Origin: Alkalicoccobacillus gibsonii
GTDB lineage: Bacteria > Bacillota > Bacilli > Bacillales > Bacillaceae_D
Length of the DNA stretch: 64,000 nt
Assembly: GCF_016798245.1 (NCBI RefSeq)
Contig: NZ_JAEUZA010000003.1
Coordinates: forward strand, 239,100-303,099
Direction: 5' to 3'
Shown here: positions 7,405 to 14,994 of the stretch, piece by piece
Layout of the letters: each line of letters starts with the position of its first letter
Position numbering within the stretch: position 1 is the stretch's first letter
Position numbers and translations under genes: made by a program
Notes under the pieces: generated by a model
Told to the model about the DNA's origin: nothing
Database searches by the model: none
What the model saw: only the letters and a program-made list of their open reading frames with translations

Positions 7405-8942
7405 GAGAGCATTTTGGCAAAACAATAAGCTGGAGTTTGTTGTTGGGGATTGCGTTAGTAGGTGTGTTCAGTCTGTTAAATAATGTTGGAGACATCGGTT
7501 CTGTTTTCATTGCTGTATTTAGTTTTCGGGATTTTACAACGCCTTTGATCATTTTACTTGGGATCGCAGCAATTGTTTATTTATCTACCTCTTTTAAACT
7601 AGACTTCGACTGGTTTGAAGACAATTCAATGAGGGGTAACTATAAAAAGATTTCTCTTGATGTTCGATTTATTTTCTTAGCAGTAACATTATTCATAGAC
7701 TTCTTACTTTTCTTGGTGGCAGGTTTAGATTCCTTTTATAGTCTAAATTATATTGATATGGGTTTCTTTGTCATCTTTGCCTTCTACATCTTCTTCATCT
7801 GGCTCGCACTTCATCAAGTGATATGGCTTTATCTTGAGATCAAGGATAGCTCTTACTTAATCGAAGGCTTAAAACAAGGAGTAATTCTAAGAACATATCG
7901 TACGATTCGTGATGCTTTCTCAAATATACCTTTAGTTCTTAAATTACTTTTCTTTATATTAAGTATGTTTGTATGGGGAATTGGTACAATAGCACTGGTC
8001 CTTGCTCCAGGCGACTTAGCGGCACTATTTTTTGTTGTAAGCACTATATTCTTAGGCATCCCAACCCTCACTATCTTCCTACTAAGACTAGGCTACCTAA
8101 ACCAAGTCTTCAAACAAACCGAACAGCTCACGAATGGAACGCTTCGTGCACCTTTAGAGATAAAAGGTCATTCCTTTATCACCACACACGCTAAGCACGT
8201 TAACCATTTGCGTGAAGGGATCTCCTACTCGATGAATGAACAGGCGAAAAGTGAGCGGATGAAAACAGAGCTTATTACAAATGTCAGCCATGACTTGCGA
8301 ACACCGTTAACATCAATTATTACGTATACGGATCTGCTTAAAAATCCTGATCTCTCCGCGGAGGAGCGTCAATCCTATGTGGATGTTCTTGCAAGAAAGT
8401 CGGAGCGATTAAAAGTCCTGATTGATGATTTGTTCGACGTATCAAAAATGGCTAGTGGTCAAATTGAATTAAAGAAAGCAAATATAGAACTGAAGCAGCT
8501 GATTCAACAAGCGATTGTTGAGCACCAGGAAGCATTTGATCAGGAGCGGCTCGACCTTCGCTTAACCATGCCGGAAAACGATTTGTTTGTGTATGTGGAC
8601 GGCCAGAAATGCTGGCGGATGCTTGATAATCTCTTATTAAATGTCTCAAAGTACTCTCAGCCGGGTACACGTGTGTATTTAACAGTGACCGCCCATGAGG
8701 AGCAAGTAGACATTGTCATAAAAAACATTTCGCGTTATGAGCTGAGTGAGAATCCAGAAGAGCTTTTTGAGCGCTTTAAGCGTGCCGATGAAGCGCGTCA
8801 TACTGAGGGCTCAGGGCTCGGTCTAGCTATTGCGCAATCCATTGCTGAACTACACGGAGGGCAGCTTCAGCTAGAGATCGACGGAGATTTATTCAAAGTA
8901 ACCATTCATCTATATAACCAAGGAGAGCTTCGTTCAAATTGA
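7401..8942 (+). CDS. Membrane sensor histidine kinase
   Basis: A 513-residue HPK. The N-terminal half holds about six membrane segments in three pairs (about 12-30, 45-62, 88-108, 120-145, 178-202 and 207-230) with almost no extracellular domain, so it likely senses a membrane-borne signal. A short linker leads to the dimerisation domain with NVSHDLRTPLTS (phosphoacceptor His297). The ATPase domain has an N box (DNLLLNVSKYS) and GSGLGLAIAQSIAELHGG, but the usual DxGxG of the G1 box is replaced by KNIS (IVIKNISRYELSE), a variant I associate with VanS-like Firmicute kinases. It starts at GTG 7401, overlapping the regulator's stop. The ligand is unknown. Confidence 0.9.
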   Translation: MREHFGKTISWSLLLGIALVGVFSLLNNVGDIGSVFIAVFSFRDFTTPLIILLGIAAIVYLSTSFKLDFDWFEDNSMRGNYKKISLDVRFIFLAVTLFIDFLLFLVAGLDSFYSLNYIDMGFFVIFAFYIFFIWLALHQVIWLYLEIKDSSYLIEGLKQGVILRTYRTIRDAFSNIPLVLKLLFFILSMFVWGIGTIALVLAPGDLAALFFVVSTIFLGIPTLTIFLLRLGYLNQVFKQTEQLTNGTLRAPLEIKGHSFITTHAKHVNHLREGISYSMNEQAKSERMKTELITNVSHDLRTPLTSIITYTDLLKNPDLSAEERQSYVDVLARKSERLKVLIDDLFDVSKMASGQIELKKANIELKQLIQQAIVEHQEAFDQERLDLRLTMPENDLFVYVDGQKCWRMLDNLLLNVSKYSQPGTRVYLTVTAHEEQVDIVIKNISRYELSENPEELFERFKRADEARHTEGSGLGLAIAQSIAELHGGQLQLEIDGDLFKVTIHLYNQGELRSN

Positions 8943-8953
8943 ACGGAGTTTTT
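8929..8953 (+). terminator. Terminator overlapping the kinase stop codon
   Basis: CTTCGTTCA-AAT-TGAACGGAG hairpin with a T7 tract; the stem includes the last codons and the stop of the kinase gene. Confidence 0.8.
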
Positions 8954-9026
8954 TTGATAGATTCGCGAAACGTTACAAGCAAATAATCGTAGATATAAGT
9001 AAGACATTGTTAAAGGTGGTTTTTTT

Positions 9027-9218
9027 ATGAATTGCGATAAGTGCGGAAGTGAAACGATCGAATGCCATGTTGACCAAGGGTTATCAGGATTCATTGTTAA
9101 AAATCCTGAGGGAGCAAAGCTATTTACAAACAGCAAGCTCTCAGTGATCAAGCCCAATGTCTGCATTAGATGTGGATACACAGAGTGGTATGCTGAAACG
9201 CCAGAGAAACTGTTATAG
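9027..9218 (+). CDS. Small zinc-ribbon-like protein
   Basis: This 63-residue protein has two CxxC knuckles, CDKC at residues 3-6 and CIRC about 45 residues on, suggesting a structural zinc site of the rubredoxin/zinc-ribbon kind. The segment KPNVCIRCGYTEWYAETPEKL resembles small Bacillus 'nucleic-acid-binding' zinc-ribbon proteins of unknown role. Ribosome site AAAGGTGG lies seven bases from ATG 9027. It is followed 17 bp later by the MepB gene. I recognise no specific family name. Confidence 0.75.
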   Translation: MNCDKCGSETIECHVDQGLSGFIVKNPEGAKLFTNSKLSVIKPNVCIRCGYTEWYAETPEKLL

Positions 9219-9235
9219 AAAGTGAGTTGTCGTAC

Positions 9236-9727
9236 ATGCTATCAGAGTCCCTCATTCGAACCACATTTCAAGATAATCATCATGTAGGGAATATTGTAAG
9301 GGAAGAAAGTAACAAAGACTATGAGGGCTTTTCTATAAGCATTGATAGAATTACTTGTCGTAGCCGTCTTGCAAAAACCACTCCGAAAAAGAAAGGATAC
9401 TTTGTAGCACTTTGGATAAAAGACAGCCAAGGTGTAAATCAAGCCTATACAGTAGATCAAACCTCCGACAAGACCATCATCTCAGTCATTGATTATACTC
9501 TGCACAAAAAAGGACAATTCGTCTTTCCAAAAGATGAATTAATCAAACGAGGTATTACAAAAACCAAGGATCAAAAAGGAAAAATGGCCTTTCGAGTGTA
9601 TCCAGGTTGGGTGACAGATTTAAATGCGACTGCTAAGAAAACTCAGGTATGGCAATGCAACTATTTTATAGATTTATCAGGAAATCATTCGATAAGAGAG
9701 TTAGAGGATTTATATTTTCAAAAATAA
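9236..9727 (+). CDS. MepB family protein
   Basis: This 163-residue protein matches the MepB family of Staphylococcus and Bacillus: the NKDYEGFSISIDRITCRSRLAKTTPKKKGYFVALWIKD block, followed by SVIDYTLHKKGQFVFPKDELIKRGI and the closing KMAFRVYPGWV. In S. aureus mepB sits in the mepRAB multidrug operon but has no known activity. Here it is not beside a MATE pump; the next gene is an MFS pump with its own regulated promoter. TTG 9227 is also in frame, but ATG 9236 is better spaced from the weak AAGTGAG ribosome site. Confidence 0.8.
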   Translation: MLSESLIRTTFQDNHHVGNIVREESNKDYEGFSISIDRITCRSRLAKTTPKKKGYFVALWIKDSQGVNQAYTVDQTSDKTIISVIDYTLHKKGQFVFPKDELIKRGITKTKDQKGKMAFRVYPGWVTDLNATAKKTQVWQCNYFIDLSGNHSIRELEDLYFQK

Positions 9728-9741
9728 TCCAAAAGAAAATC

Positions 9742-9791
9742 TTGTAAAATGACAACCTTGTCGATTATAATAACGACAAGGTTGTCATTTT
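9742..9791 (+). promoter_or_regulatory. MFS promoter bracketed by two TetR-type palindromes
   Basis: A sigma-A promoter TTGTAA (9742-9747), 18 bp, TATAAT (9766-9771) is enclosed by a perfect 18-bp inverted repeat (9746-9763 and 9774-9791). Each arm is itself a palindrome, GACAACCTTGTC at 9751-9762 and GACAAGGTTGTC at 9775-9786, with centres 24 bp apart. This is the expected layout of two operator dimers flanking the -10. It may also act as a terminator for mepB (TTTTAATTT follows). Likely bound by the TetR encoded at 11048. Confidence 0.8.
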
Positions 9792-9810
9792 AATTTCTGG
9801 AGGGATATGA

Positions 9811-11088
9811 ATGGCGGTAGAGTCTAAAAAGTTGTTTCAAAACAAGGGATATGTGTATATCATTGCTGCCCAAACGTTGTCGTCGCTCGGAAGCTGGTTA
9901 GATATGCTTGCCTTAATGGGACTTGTTGCATTGAAGTGGAATGCGTCGCCACTTGAAATGTCTGGAGCGATGCTGATGCTTGTAGCCCCCATGGTACTTT
10001 TAGCATCAATTACAGGAGTGTTAGCTGATCGGTTCGAACGCAAGCATATTATGATCATCTCGAACGTTGTCTGTATTGTTCTAGTACTTGGAATTGCGTT
10101 TTCCACAGCTCTTTGGCAGGTATATGCCCTGTTATTTGTTCGTGGATTTTTTGAAACGCTTTTTGGGTCTGCTAAAAGTGGAAAAGTTAAAGAAATCGTT
10201 GGGATGGAACATATTCAAGCGGCTATGGGCATCAGCGGAATGATTGATAATGCGTCAAAAATTATCGGGCCTTTTCTCAGTGGATTGTTGGTTGCTGTTA
10301 TTGGCATCAAAGGTTCCTTTATTACAAACGCAGTAGTTGTTGCTGTGTCTACGTTACTCCTATTAAAAGTACCTACATCCTTAAAAACTCCTCAAAAAGT
10401 ACAATCAACAAAGCGAAGCTGGGTGACTACGTTGCATGCTGACCTACGAGAAGGATTTCAATTTCTTCGCTCTATCCCAGTCGTTTTAATCAGCGTGTTG
10501 CTACTAAGCTTTATGGTGTTAGCTCTTCAAATTGCAGACACTCAGATCATTATTCTCCTGCGCGAACTTTTCACAGATCCAACGAAGATCATGGGCTATG
10601 GCATTGCGTGTGCTGGAGCTGGTACGTTTTTATCAAGTGCATACTACGCAAAAAGACAAATTCGCTCAACTCTAACAATTTTATTTACAGCTACGTTAAT
10701 TATGGGATGTGTTCTAGTTTCTGTTGCATTACTTAGCGTTCTTCCCGTATCTGTCCTCACCATCGTGTATCCCGCATTATTTTTTAATATGGGCTTTTCC
10801 ATTGGAGCAGTTTCCATTACCACAAACATTCTTGCTCAAAAACAAACACCTGTGGATAAGACTGGACGTGTGTTTGGATTTATCAACAGTTTAACCACAT
10901 TTGGCATGTTACTTGGAATAGTAACAGGTGGACTACTATCGGAAGGGTTTGGAGTTGTGGTAGCATTTATTTTATCAGGGAGCTTGCTTATTATTCTCGG
11001 GCTTGTCACAATCCCTGTTAAATACGTGGTAGAAAGAAGGCACATCCATGTCTCCGAAAGTATCGCAAGCGCACAAGGAAAAGCGTAG
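9811..11088 (+). CDS. MFS drug efflux transporter
   Basis: This 425-residue protein has 12 predicted membrane segments in the DHA3 / macrolide-efflux branch of the major facilitator superfamily: GSWLDMLALMGLVALKWN in helix 1, GVLADRFERKHIMI as the loop 2-3 motif A, and a conserved SGMIDNASKIIGPFLSGLL in helix 5. It probably exports an amphiphilic toxic compound by proton antiport. Start ATG 9811 follows GGAGGG. Its end overlaps the tetR start by 41 bp, so pump and repressor form one autoregulated operon behind the double palindrome at 9746-9791. Confidence 0.9.
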   Translation: MAVESKKLFQNKGYVYIIAAQTLSSLGSWLDMLALMGLVALKWNASPLEMSGAMLMLVAPMVLLASITGVLADRFERKHIMIISNVVCIVLVLGIAFSTALWQVYALLFVRGFFETLFGSAKSGKVKEIVGMEHIQAAMGISGMIDNASKIIGPFLSGLLVAVIGIKGSFITNAVVVAVSTLLLLKVPTSLKTPQKVQSTKRSWVTTLHADLREGFQFLRSIPVVLISVLLLSFMVLALQIADTQIIILLRELFTDPTKIMGYGIACAGAGTFLSSAYYAKRQIRSTLTILFTATLIMGCVLVSVALLSVLPVSVLTIVYPALFFNMGFSIGAVSITTNILAQKQTPVDKTGRVFGFINSLTTFGMLLGIVTGGLLSEGFGVVVAFILSGSLLIILGLVTIPVKYVVERRHIHVSESIASAQGKA

Positions 11089-11659
11089 AAATGAGATTAT
11101 CGCAGCGGCTAAAACCGTTTTTATCCGAAAGGGATTTGAAAAGACAACAATGCATGATGTAGTGGAAGAGTCAGGTATGAGTCGAGGTGGGGTTTATCAA
11201 TATTTCTCAAGTACTGAGGAGATGATGAGAGCCTTGATGGATCAAGGAGAGGAAGCATTTACAGGGCAAAAAGACAGACTCTATGAGAAATATGAAACAA
11301 GCTGGGGCGTACTTGAAGCGGTTGTGGAAGCGCATAATATCGTCCCAATGGATCCAATTGGCTTAGTTGTTTACGAATATTTTGTTGCAGGTTTCAGAGA
11401 GGCAACGAAGGAGCGAACGCACTATTTGAAAAAGCGTCTACATAACGTAAAAGGTTTTTATATTGACGTTATTGAAAGGGGAACGGCAGAAGGAGAGTTT
11501 AAACCAATCCAAACACCTGATGTGATTGCTTCGTACCTCATTATTTTAACAGACGGTTTAATTCTTCACCGTAACCTAGGAGAAGAAGTGGAAACCGATA
11601 TTAGCGGATTAATAGAAGGCTTAAAAATCTATTTAAGAAATGCGTTAGGCATGCAATAA
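11048..11659 (+). CDS. TetR/AcrR repressor of the MFS pump
   Basis: This 203-residue protein has an N-terminal helix-turn-helix of the TetR family (IIAAAKTVFIRKGFEKTTMHDVVEESGMSRGGVYQYFSSTEEMMRALM, residues 17-64) and an all-helical ligand-binding C-terminal domain. AGAAGG precedes ATG 11048. It overlaps the pump gene by 41 bp. By genetic linkage it should bind the two GACAA-N2-TTGTC palindromes at the pump promoter and release on drug binding; the ligand is unknown. Confidence 0.9.
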   Translation: MSPKVSQAHKEKRRNEIIAAAKTVFIRKGFEKTTMHDVVEESGMSRGGVYQYFSSTEEMMRALMDQGEEAFTGQKDRLYEKYETSWGVLEAVVEAHNIVPMDPIGLVVYEYFVAGFREATKERTHYLKKRLHNVKGFYIDVIERGTAEGEFKPIQTPDVIASYLIILTDGLILHRNLGEEVETDISGLIEGLKIYLRNALGMQ

Positions 11660-11683
11660 ACATCGTCTCAAAATCAAAAAGAG

Positions 11684-11732
11684 TTGCATAAACTAATCGT
11701 ATTAGTTAATATAAAACTAATACGATTAGTTT
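11684..11732 (+). promoter_or_regulatory. Promoter bracketed by two palindromes, upstream of the MBL-TetR operon
   Basis: Promoter TTGCAT (11684-11689), 17 bp, TAATAT (11707-11712). Palindromes ACTAATCGTATTAGT (11692-11706) and ACTAATACGATTAGT (11716-11730) have centres exactly 24 bp apart and are mirror images of each other. One overlaps the spacer and the other covers the start site, so a bound TetR pair would block RNA polymerase. Confidence 0.82.
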
Positions 11733-11752
11733 ATTTGAAAAGGATGATGAAG

Positions 11753-12463
11753 ATGAAGATAACGAAGATCAATCATATCTATCAGCTTGCTTTTTTGCCC
11801 ACACTGTTTCCAGTTAATTGTTATCTTATCGAGGAAGAAGAGTATCTAACATTGATCGATGCGGCTTTACCATCAAGCTATAAGAAGATTTTGCAGACCG
11901 CAGAGAAGATTGGTAAACCGATACAACAGGTGATCTTAACGCATGCGCACAGCGATCATATTGGGTCTTTAGATAAACTAAAAGAACTGCTTCCAAATGT
12001 AACGGTTAGTATTTCAAAAAGGGATGCTCGTTTATTAAAAGGAGATAAGGGACTTTTACAAGGTGAAGAGAATACGCCCATTCGAGGCGGTGTACCAACA
12101 TCGATTCAAACTATTCCAGATCGGTTACTGGTAGAAGGCGACCAGATTGGTTCCTTAACTGTTGTTGAAACTCCAGGGCATACACCAGGTTCTATCAGTC
12201 TTCTTGATACTCGAACAAATGCAGTCATTGTAGGAGATGCGTTCCAAGTAAGAGGGGGCATGGCTGTATCAGGTGTAATGAAATGGCGTTTTCCAGCTCC
12301 TGCATTCGCAACGTGGAGTAAAGGAAAAGCTCTCGAAAGCGCCATGAAAATTCATGAGTTGAACCCAACGCTACTTGCTGTTGGACATGGACAGATGATT
12401 ACATCTCCTGAAGAACAAATGAACCTGGCCATAAAGGAAGCAGAAAGAAGGCATAATGGATGA
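11753..12463 (+). CDS. Metallo-beta-lactamase-fold hydrolase
   Basis: This 236-residue protein carries the complete MBL metal-binding set: LTHAHSDHIGS (HxHxDH), ETPGHTPGS, VGDAFQ and a final GHG. It belongs to the glyoxalase II-like single-domain group of Firmicutes, which hydrolyses thioesters, lactones or related bonds; the substrate is unknown. Several in-frame ATGs precede it; ATG 11753 is chosen because AAAGGA (11738-11743) is correctly spaced from it and because the family begins at this point (MKITKINHIYQL). It is translationally coupled to the following tetR gene (ATGA overlap), and both are under the double palindrome at 11692-11730. Confidence 0.88.
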   Translation: MKITKINHIYQLAFLPTLFPVNCYLIEEEEYLTLIDAALPSSYKKILQTAEKIGKPIQQVILTHAHSDHIGSLDKLKELLPNVTVSISKRDARLLKGDKGLLQGEENTPIRGGVPTSIQTIPDRLLVEGDQIGSLTVVETPGHTPGSISLLDTRTNAVIVGDAFQVRGGMAVSGVMKWRFPAPAFATWSKGKALESAMKIHELNPTLLAVGHGQMITSPEEQMNLAIKEAERRHNG

Positions 12464-13038
12464 CACCAAGAAGAGGATTAACCATATCAGACATCATACA
12501 CACAGCATCTACCATTGCTGATGATCAAGGACTTAAGCAGCTATCAATTGGAGCATTGGCTGAAAAATTAAAGATAAAGCCACCTTCCTTATATAATCAT
12601 GTTCGTGGCCTTGATGAGCTACATGATTTACTTGCCGTTTATGGATGTCAAAAGCTTCTGGAAAAGCTAGAAGAGAGTATATTAGAAGTGAGTAAAGAGG
12701 ATGCCGTTAAGCAATTTAGCTATGCGTACGTTACATTTGCCAAGGAGCACCCTGGACTATATGAAGCGACCTCTCGTGCTGCAGAGGAGGAAAACGTTGA
12801 GCTTAAACAGGCGCAAGAACAAATTGTACTTGTGATTCTGCGAGTACTAGAAGCCTTTAACTTAGAGAATGAACATGCGATTCACGTCATTCGAATGCTA
12901 CGCAGCATGTTACACGGCTTTGTTACACTTGAGCAGGAGCAAGGATTTGGTTTGCCGTACGACTTAGATCAAACGCTTGAAGTGATGATTCGTACATTTT
13001 TGAAGGGGTTAACGGTTACTACTGACGATTTAATTTAG
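12460..13038 (+). CDS. TetR family regulator with WHG-type C-terminal domain
   Basis: The 192-residue protein has an N-terminal HTH (ISDIIHTASTIADDQGLKQLSIGALAEKLKIKPPSLYNHVRGLDEL) followed by a C-terminal domain with HPGLYEATSRAA and RMLRSMLHGFVTLEQEQGFG, characteristic of the TetR_C_33/WHG group. The start overlaps the MBL stop (ATGA), indicating coupling. It likely represses its own operon via the ACTAAT-N3-ATTAGT palindromes. Its last 20 bases overlap, on the opposite strand, the end of a small membrane-protein gene. Confidence 0.88.
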   Translation: MTPRRGLTISDIIHTASTIADDQGLKQLSIGALAEKLKIKPPSLYNHVRGLDELHDLLAVYGCQKLLEKLEESILEVSKEDAVKQFSYAYVTFAKEHPGLYEATSRAAEEENVELKQAQEQIVLVILRVLEAFNLENEHAIHVIRMLRSMLHGFVTLEQEQGFGLPYDLDQTLEVMIRTFLKGLTVTTDDLI

Positions 13039-13333
13039 TTGTGTGTAGGAGAGTAACCACAGTTGTCATTAGAATGAATGCGACATACAGGAATACTATA
13101 TTTTCTCCTAGAAATGAAATGAGAAAAGGCATGCTCAAAAACGTAAACGCCATGATTAGAGAGTAGATCCCTAACCCTTTTGCAATCTGGTCATGGTTCG
13201 ACTTAATCAAATTCCTTGAAAATCCTAAGCTGAAAAAAGTAACAAAGGATAGATTTCTCTTAATGCCTAAACCGTAAGCTGCAATCATTAAAACGAGGAA
13301 TAGGAATAAACAAACAAAAAAACCATCCGGCAT
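13019..13333 (-). CDS. Small membrane protein of unknown function
   Basis: This 104-residue protein has three hydrophobic segments (near residues 5-25, 55-75 and 80-98) with a basic loop GIKRNLSFVTFFSLGFSRNLIKSNHDQ between the first two. It is reminiscent of DUF3784-type Bacillus proteins, but I cannot assign it firmly. The longer open frame upstream is rejected because AAGGAGGCG (13339-13347) is positioned for ATG 13333. It converges on and overlaps tetR by 20 bp. Confidence 0.65.
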   Translation of the reverse strand: MPDGFFVCLFLFLVLMIAAYGLGIKRNLSFVTFFSLGFSRNLIKSNHDQIAKGLGIYSLIMAFTFLSMPFLISFLGENIVFLYVAFILMTTVVTLLHTTKLNRQ

Positions 13334-13408
13334 GGTGACGCCTCCTTTTATGGTGGAGCAGTTCGTATAGTCATTTATTATTTCATTCGTACTCAACGTC
13401 TTTAAAAA

Positions 13409-13674
13409 AGAGCTTGAGACATAACTAAAAACTAAATAGAAAACGGCGATGATTCAATGAGACAACCATTCGCCGTTCGTGTTTATTACATAACGAGCGG
13501 AAGGAGAACCCGAGACTCCTGCGGAAAAACACGTGTCTGAAGACTCAGCAGTGGTGGTTTTCCACGGATGAGGCTGAAGCCGTGTCCGCGGAAAGCGAGG
13601 GTTTCTCCTGCAGCGGATTTTTTGCTATATTCATGTTTTACTCGCTACTTTAATGTTTTGTCTCAGCCTCTTTC
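13409..13674 (+). repeat. Intergenic structured repeat family, copy A
   Basis: First of six related elements in the window. Terminal inverted repeats read AGAGCTTGAGACATAAC at the left and GTTTTGTCTCAGCCTCTTT at the right. Inside are a hairpin with AACGGCGA...CCATTCGCCGTT, then GCGGAAGGAGAACCCGAGAC ... GAGGGTTTCTCCTGCAGCGG. This copy is the most diverged in the middle (CACGTGTCTGAAGACTCAGC). It occupies nearly all of the 349-bp gap between the membrane protein and the aldo/keto reductase. No open frame of note. Confidence 0.85.
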
Positions 13675-13682
13675 CCTCTTAT

Positions 13683-14612
13683 TTAAAAAATCTCATCAAT
13701 CGCCTTCCACTCTTCAGGTGTAAGCGAAACATCAAGTGTTTTTAGGTTGTTTGATACTTGGTCAGGGCGCTTGGCTCCTGGAATGAGTGCGTCGATCCCG
13801 TCCTTTTGGAGATACCATGCAAGTGTGAGGTGGGCGGTTTCTACGCCTTTGCTTGATGCAATTTCTTTTAAGGCTTCAACTTTTTCTAAATTATGTTCAA
13901 ATGCGTCTCCTTTAAATAAAGGGTGGTTCGCTCTGATATCATCAAATGTCGTATCCTTTGTGTACTTTCCACCAAGTAATCCAGCTGCAAGAGGGAAGTA
14001 TGGGATAAATGAAAGCTTGTTTTCAACAATGTAAGGAAGCACATCACGTTCAGCATCACGTGTAAACAAGTTGTACTCACCTTGTAAGACGTCAACATGT
14101 CCATCTTTGTTTGCTTCTTTCAGTTGTTCAATAGAGAAGTTTGATACACCGATTGAACGGATCTTCCCGGCATCCTTTAATTCCTTTAGCGCGCCAACTG
14201 CTTCGTCCTTAGGTGTGTGCTCATCAGGAAAGTGGATATAGAATAGATCGATGTAATCTGTTTGTAAGCGACGGAGTGCATCATCTACGGATTGCTTTAA
14301 AAAGGCAGGGGAGTTGTCTATTTTTACATCGCTTCCTTCAAAGCGATGTGCCGCTTTGGTCGCAATAACAAGATCCTCGCGATTGCCTACCTCCTTCACA
14401 ACTTCACCAACAAGGCGCTCGGAATGCTCAGGACCATAAATGAAAGCTGTATCTAGAAAGTTTATTCCTTCTGACAGACCTGTCCGAACAAGCTCTTTCC
14501 CTGTTTCTTCATCTAGATTGTTAAACAAGTTATGGCCACCAACTGCGTTTGTTCCAAGACCAATAGGATTTACAAATAAACCAGATGTACCAAGTTCTAC
14601 TTTTTTAGACAA
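13683..14612 (-). CDS. Aldo/keto reductase, IolS-like
   Basis: This 309-residue AKR has the catalytic tetrad contexts [13 protein letters not shown] (Asp, Tyr), VIATKAAH (Lys) and [17 protein letters not shown] (His). The opening [25 protein letters not shown] and the [14 protein letters not shown] near the C-terminus closely resemble B. subtilis IolS. It reduces an aldehyde or ketone with NADPH; the physiological substrate is unknown. Longer frames starting at 14672 or ATG 14621 are less likely: AAAGGA at 14621-14626 is spaced eight bases from TTG 14612, giving the family N-terminus MSKKVELG. Confidence 0.88.
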   Translation of the reverse strand: MSKKVELGTSGLFVNPIGLGTNAVGGHNLFNNLDEETGKELVRTGLSEGINFLDTAFIYGPEHSERLVGEVVKEVGNREDLVIATKAAHRFEGSDVKIDNSPAFLKQSVDDALRRLQTDYIDLFYIHFPDEHTPKDEAVGALKELKDAGKIRSIGVSNFSIEQLKEANKDGHVDVLQGEYNLFTRDAERDVLPYIVENKLSFIPYFPLAAGLLGGKYTKDTTFDDIRANHPLFKGDAFEHNLEKVEALKEIASSKGVETAHLTLAWYLQKDGIDALIPGAKRPDQVSNNLKTLDVSLTPEEWKAIDEIF

Positions 14613-14726
14613 TGTCAACATCCTTTCATTTATAGGTTCACGTCTATGATAGCAAAGCTTACCATATGGCACGAAGAATATGCTTAAGGCTTGTGGGCAC
14701 CCTACTTAAAAAATGGAGTGAAGTGA

Positions 14727-14828
14727 GTGTTTCAGTTATTTAATGTAAGTGTACCCATCTTTTTCTGGATGGTTATGATTATGACGATCATTTTGACAAG
14801 TAAGCTGCCAACAAATAAGAATAAGTAG
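14727..14828 (+). CDS. 33-residue single-pass membrane peptide
   Basis: GTG 14727 opens a 33-codon frame ending with TAG at 14826. GGAG (14715-14718) is eight bases upstream, a good ribosome site. The peptide has one hydrophobic stretch (PIFFWMVMIMTIILT, residues 10-24) and a basic tail KLPTNKNK, so an N-out/C-in membrane anchor is likely. It is followed directly by its own terminator, and by the BceAB operon. No relative is recognised. The evidence is RBS, composition and terminator only. Confidence 0.55.
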   Translation: MFQLFNVSVPIFFWMVMIMTIILTSKLPTNKNK

Positions 14829-14839
14829 TTTCTCGTTCG

Positions 14840-14877
14840 AAGGCTGTACCTTGAAGCATGGTACAGCCTTTTTTTAT
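14840..14877 (+). terminator. Terminator between the small peptide gene and bceAB
   Basis: AAGGCTGTACC (14840-14850) pairs with GGTACAGCCTT (14860-14870), followed by Ts. Confidence 0.9.
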
Positions 14878-14894
14878 TTCATATTTTTGGCTGA

Positions 14895-14914
14895 AGCTTA
14901 CACGATTGTAAGCT
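14895..14914 (+). promoter_or_regulatory. BceR-type operator upstream of the ABC transporter
   Basis: AGCTTACA-CGAT-TGTAAGCT is an 8-4-8 palindrome that contains TTACA-N4-TGTAA. It is an exact match to the TNACA-N4-TGTAA site described for BceR-like regulators, placed about 80 bp before the transporter start. No bceRS pair is encoded nearby. Confidence 0.78.
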
Positions 14915-14994
14915 ACATGTTAGTTAAATCGATACGAATGGTCCAATACCACGTGATACCCTTTGGGTACAAACAAACACAGGAGGACGGCATA

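Noticed and set aside
6697..8942. Assignment of this two-component system as the BceRS of the bceAB at 15 kb
   Set aside because: BceS kinases have two membrane helices; this sensor has about six, and the genes are 6 kb and several operons apart.
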